Below, in pieces: positions 17,847-20,129 of a DNA stretch of 20,129 bases. The translations under genes were made by a program, and so were the position numbers. This DNA is from Perkinsus olseni (lineage: Eukaryota; Perkinsozoa; Perkinsida), in the NCBI GenBank assembly GCA_013115125.1, contig JABANN010000585.1, positions 1 through 20,129 of the forward strand, in the 5' to 3' direction. The first letter of the stretch is position 1, and each line of letters begins with the position of its first letter. Under the pieces are notes generated by a model. That model did no database searches. It saw nothing but the letters and a program-made list of their open reading frames with translations, and had not been told where the DNA came from.

Positions 17847-18972
17847 TCACTTTGTGTAGAGTTTAGGGAGCATCGAGTAGAGCATCCGGGCGGTGCCGTC
17901 AGGGCCATCAGCACCGTTAGGGCCATCAACGCCGTCAAAGCCATCAGCACCGTTAGGGCCATCAACGCCGTCGGAGCCATCAGCACCGTTAAGGCCATCA
18001 GCGGGGTCAGGGCCATCAACGCCGTCGGGGCCATCAACTCCGTTAGGGCCATCAGCGCGGTCAGGGCCATCAACGCGGTCAGGGCCATCAGCGCCATCAG
18101 CGCCGTCAGCGCCATCAGCGCCATTATCGATACCGTCGCCGCCATCATCGCCGTCGGCGCCATTTACACTGCCTCCTACGCCGCCATCACCGCCGGCACC
18201 GCCGGTTGTACTGCCGCCGTCGGCACCATCGCCACCGAGGCCGCCAACATCATTGCCACCGTCGCCACCATCGCCACCGAAGCCGCCAACATCATCGCCA
18301 CCGGCGCCACCATCACCGCCGTCGCCGCCGATATCATTGCCACCGTTGCCACCATCGCCGCCGTCGCCGCCAATATCATTGCCACCCTTGCCACCCCTAC
18401 CACCGTTGCCGCCAACGTCATCGCCACCATCGCCACCATCACCGCCGTCGCCGCCGTCATCACTCCCGCCGTCGCCGCCATCACCGCCGATGCCGCCAAG
18501 AGTGCCGTCGCCACCATCGCCACCGTCACCGCCGCGGCCGCCTTCCGTATCCCCTCCTTTGCCGCCTGTTTCGCCTCGGCCGCCACCATTGTCGCCACCC
18601 TTGCCGCCGTCGCCGCCATCGCCGCCGTCATTATCGCCACCGTCGCCGCCGTCGCCGCCATCACGGTCGCCACCTGTGCCACCGTTGCCGCCTGTGTTCA
18701 CCGCCTCCAGGACCATTACCACCGTTGCCGCCGGCTCCGCCGTTACCGCCCCGGAGGCGACGGAGAAGACGTCTTGACAAGGATTCCTCGGCAGCGCGAG
18801 CTGAAGCGCTGACGACCGAGTCATCGAGACGTAGGAACCGCCAACTCCCATCGGCATCCTCTAGGATTCGTAAGTTGAACCGTTCCGCATCGGTTGCCTC
18901 TGTATCATTGTGCTGGATGACAACGGCCACAAGAATGATGCGCAGTACTCTAGCAACGTGGAATGACTTCAT
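17847..18972 (-). CDS. Secreted Gly/Asp-rich collagen-like protein, two exons
   Basis: Exon 1 is 18972-18747, exon 2 is 18691-17847 (stop TGA). The 55-base intron (18746-18692, GTAACG...ACACAG) has matching phase 1 and gives 356 residues. Residues 1-29 are a signal peptide by composition: MKSFHVARVLRIILVAVVI, then a polar cleavage region. Residues 30-75 are a basic, Leu-rich linker with RILED (35-39), RFLR (45-48) and RRLLRRLR. The rest is Gly-every-third-residue repeats: about 180 residues of GGDGGDGG/GGNDIGGDGG type, then GPDGVDGPNGAD type with Pro at X and Asp/Asn at Y, as in a collagen-like Gly-X-Y domain. It ends in a short non-repeat tail, MLYSMLPKLYTK. It is probably exported or on the cell surface, and the many Asp/Asn could bind calcium; both are inferences. 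A 28-base intron (same acceptor, later donor) is also in phase but less likely. Confidence 0.7.
17880..18750 (-). repeat. Low-complexity Gly-codon repeat tract
   Basis: Imperfect tandem triplets and longer units (GGC/GGT plus GAC/AAC) make up almost the whole second exon of the collagen-like gene. Two zones differ: GGD/GGN-rich (about 18180-18690) and GxD with Pro (about 17885-18130). The complementary strand therefore also has long open Ala- or Pro-rich frames, which are shadows. Confidence 0.9.
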
Positions 18973-19084
18973 GGTCGTACAAGAGCCTCGTAGAAAATGA
19001 ATTGAACTTCAGAAAGCCAGCTCAACAGTTGCAATTCAAGCGCAGGTCAATTCAACATGCTCGACACTAGTACTGTGAGCTAAT

Positions 19085-19135
19085 AGACAACACTCACCCT
19101 TATTAGTGTCGCACTTATGAGGGTGAGTGTTGTCT
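19085..19135. repeat. Strong stem-loop upstream of the collagen-like gene
   Basis: Arms 19085-19100 and 19120-19135 are perfect 16-base reverse complements (AGACAACACTCACCCT and complement) with a 19-base interior that can pair partly. It lies 113-163 bases upstream of the minus-strand start codon at 18972, in the likely promoter or 5' leader. Confidence 0.85.
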
Positions 19136-19559
19136 GGAGTTCCCCTCAGCAGAAGGGAGATCGTAAATGGCCCTAGCGAAATTGTGAAAACCTTACAAGT
19201 GCTCGGCTGGTTTTAGCTGAGTAATGATCGATCACGTCCCGCCAGCTCGCACGCAAGCGCTCGGTGACACCAAGTTTTCATCACGAGCTACAGTACAGCG
19301 ATTCGACCCAATCATGGAGCTTCCGTGGACCTAACGAGGAAAAATTAGGAAACTTGCCGCAACACAACGCAGCGATCGAGAGGGGCACGTACGGGTCAAA
19401 CTGGGTGTATTATACACCGTGTATAGAGAGGGTGGCGCTCTCGGAGAACCGGACCACAGCGGTGAGACAATCCGTTACTGTATTTACCGCGCATTCAATG
19501 CGTCGCACTGAACTGCGTGCAATAGGAAAGCTTCAGCCGATCTTCTTGTCGCTCGTCAT

Positions 19560-19822
19560 GCTCCGTTAGGAGTGTTTTGGCTCCGTTCGGCCCAGTATGG
19601 CGAGGCCTCTCAGCTGCGATTGCTCAATATCTTGACTGTGTGCGCATCGACCCCGTTCGGCAAATCAGTATTGACAACACTGGTCCTTATTGTCTTTCCG
19701 CACTTAGGAGACAGTTTATGGTGCGTAGTAAAGGCATAAGCGTAGCTTATGTGCGCATGCGTCGGATAATCGATTTGAAAGTTTCACAGGCTTTAGTTAG
19801 GCATTGTTTCTTTCAAAACTGA
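19560..19822 (+). mobile_element. Possible integrase scrap of an LTR-type element (fossil)
   Basis: The frame contains IAQYLDCVRIDPVRQ followed by ISIDNTGPYCLSALRRQFM. This resembles the end of the zinc-binding region and the first catalytic Asp segment (xxIDxxGP) of retroelement integrases. No long terminal repeats, protease or reverse transcriptase accompany it, and it looks like a broken fragment. Chance resemblance remains possible. Confidence 0.3.
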
Positions 19823-20129
19823 AGCATACTGAGTGTGCCAGTGTGAGACTTTCTTCCTCCCTCAACAAGTATTAGTTGGAAACTAGTGTAAGAGGTCCAG
19901 AATGGCTAACATACATGCCCGGCCAGTCGATTTGGTAGGGATTAGCCCCTTTGTGCATGCGTGCCGGTTCATCTTCTCTGCTTGCGTGCTACCGTGCGAG
20001 CATAGGATGTATTGTTCGTGATGGCTCAGAGCCATTGGCTCTCGAGAAGCGAGTGTTGTACAAGAACCGATACTATAATCGTCATGATTTACATACACAA
20101 TTATTACTGTCCCTTTTAACACAACACAG
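19823..20129. other. No gene seen
   Basis: Both strands were read to the window end. No exon with splice sites, repeat or recognisable protein was found. Confidence 0.5.

Noticed and set aside
18691-18702. A 10-base in-phase GT-AG interval in the collagen-like gene
   Set aside because: Far too short for an intron; the 55-base choice with the same acceptor is also in phase and matches local intron size.
17832-18812. Long plus-strand Ala/Ile-rich and Pro/Ser-rich ORFs
   Set aside because: They are complements of the Gly-codon repeat, with no stops because of composition. Only the minus-strand frame has a signal-peptide exon and an in-phase intron.
1-20129. CRISPR arrays, tRNA, rRNA, bacterial operons
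   Set aside because: No spaced direct repeats, no cloverleaf or rRNA core sequence recognised, and the genes are spliced; the DNA is eukaryotic.

Overview
The window looks like nuclear DNA of a protist with compact, intron-rich genes, most likely an alveolate of the Perkinsus kind. That placement is an inference: it rests on near-balanced base composition, GT-AG introns that are often only 39-55 bases long, one very large mitochondrial-type helical-repeat gene, and scattered decayed transposons. No rRNA, tRNA or CRISPR array was seen. Two runs of about 100 N (953-1052 and 6071-6169) are assembly gaps, and both abut tandem repeats.

Gene models were built by reading all frames, then requiring a GT donor, an AG acceptor and a matching reading phase. 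From left to right: a small possible secreted protein on the minus strand (106-411); a GCACT microsatellite beside the first gap; a Qa-SNARE of the syntaxin-18/Ufe1 family on the minus strand (1220-2969); a stretch with little but a retroelement scrap (2974-3931); an unrecognised four-exon helical gene on the minus strand (3932-5073); gene-poor DNA with a 132-base minisatellite around the second gap (5960-6447); two doubtful small ORFs; a small two-exon minus-strand gene (7442-7874).

Only 119 bases from that last gene's start codon, in divergent orientation, begins the main occupant of the window. This is a plus-strand gene of about 8.1 kb (7994-16098) with about 29 coding exons and roughly 1,180 codons. 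It encodes an alpha-helical-repeat protein with an arginine-rich, mitochondrial-type N-terminus. One of its exons, with its acceptor and most of the following intron, has an inverted 102-base copy about 0.8 kb upstream, inside intron 1.

Downstream lie a decayed Tc1/mariner-like DNA transposon (16336-16760), about 1 kb with no recognisable gene, and a two-exon minus-strand gene for a secreted glycine/aspartate-rich, collagen-like protein (17847-18972) with a strong stem-loop upstream. Near the right end is an integrase-like scrap of an LTR-type element (19560-19822).

The genes do not form an operon-like pathway. The SNARE belongs to ER-Golgi retrograde traffic, the big gene probably to mitochondrial RNA metabolism, and the collagen-like protein to the cell surface or exterior. 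The best candidates for something undescribed are the helical-repeat gene with its inverted exon copy, and the collagen-like secreted protein with RxLxD/RxLR-type motifs after its signal peptide.
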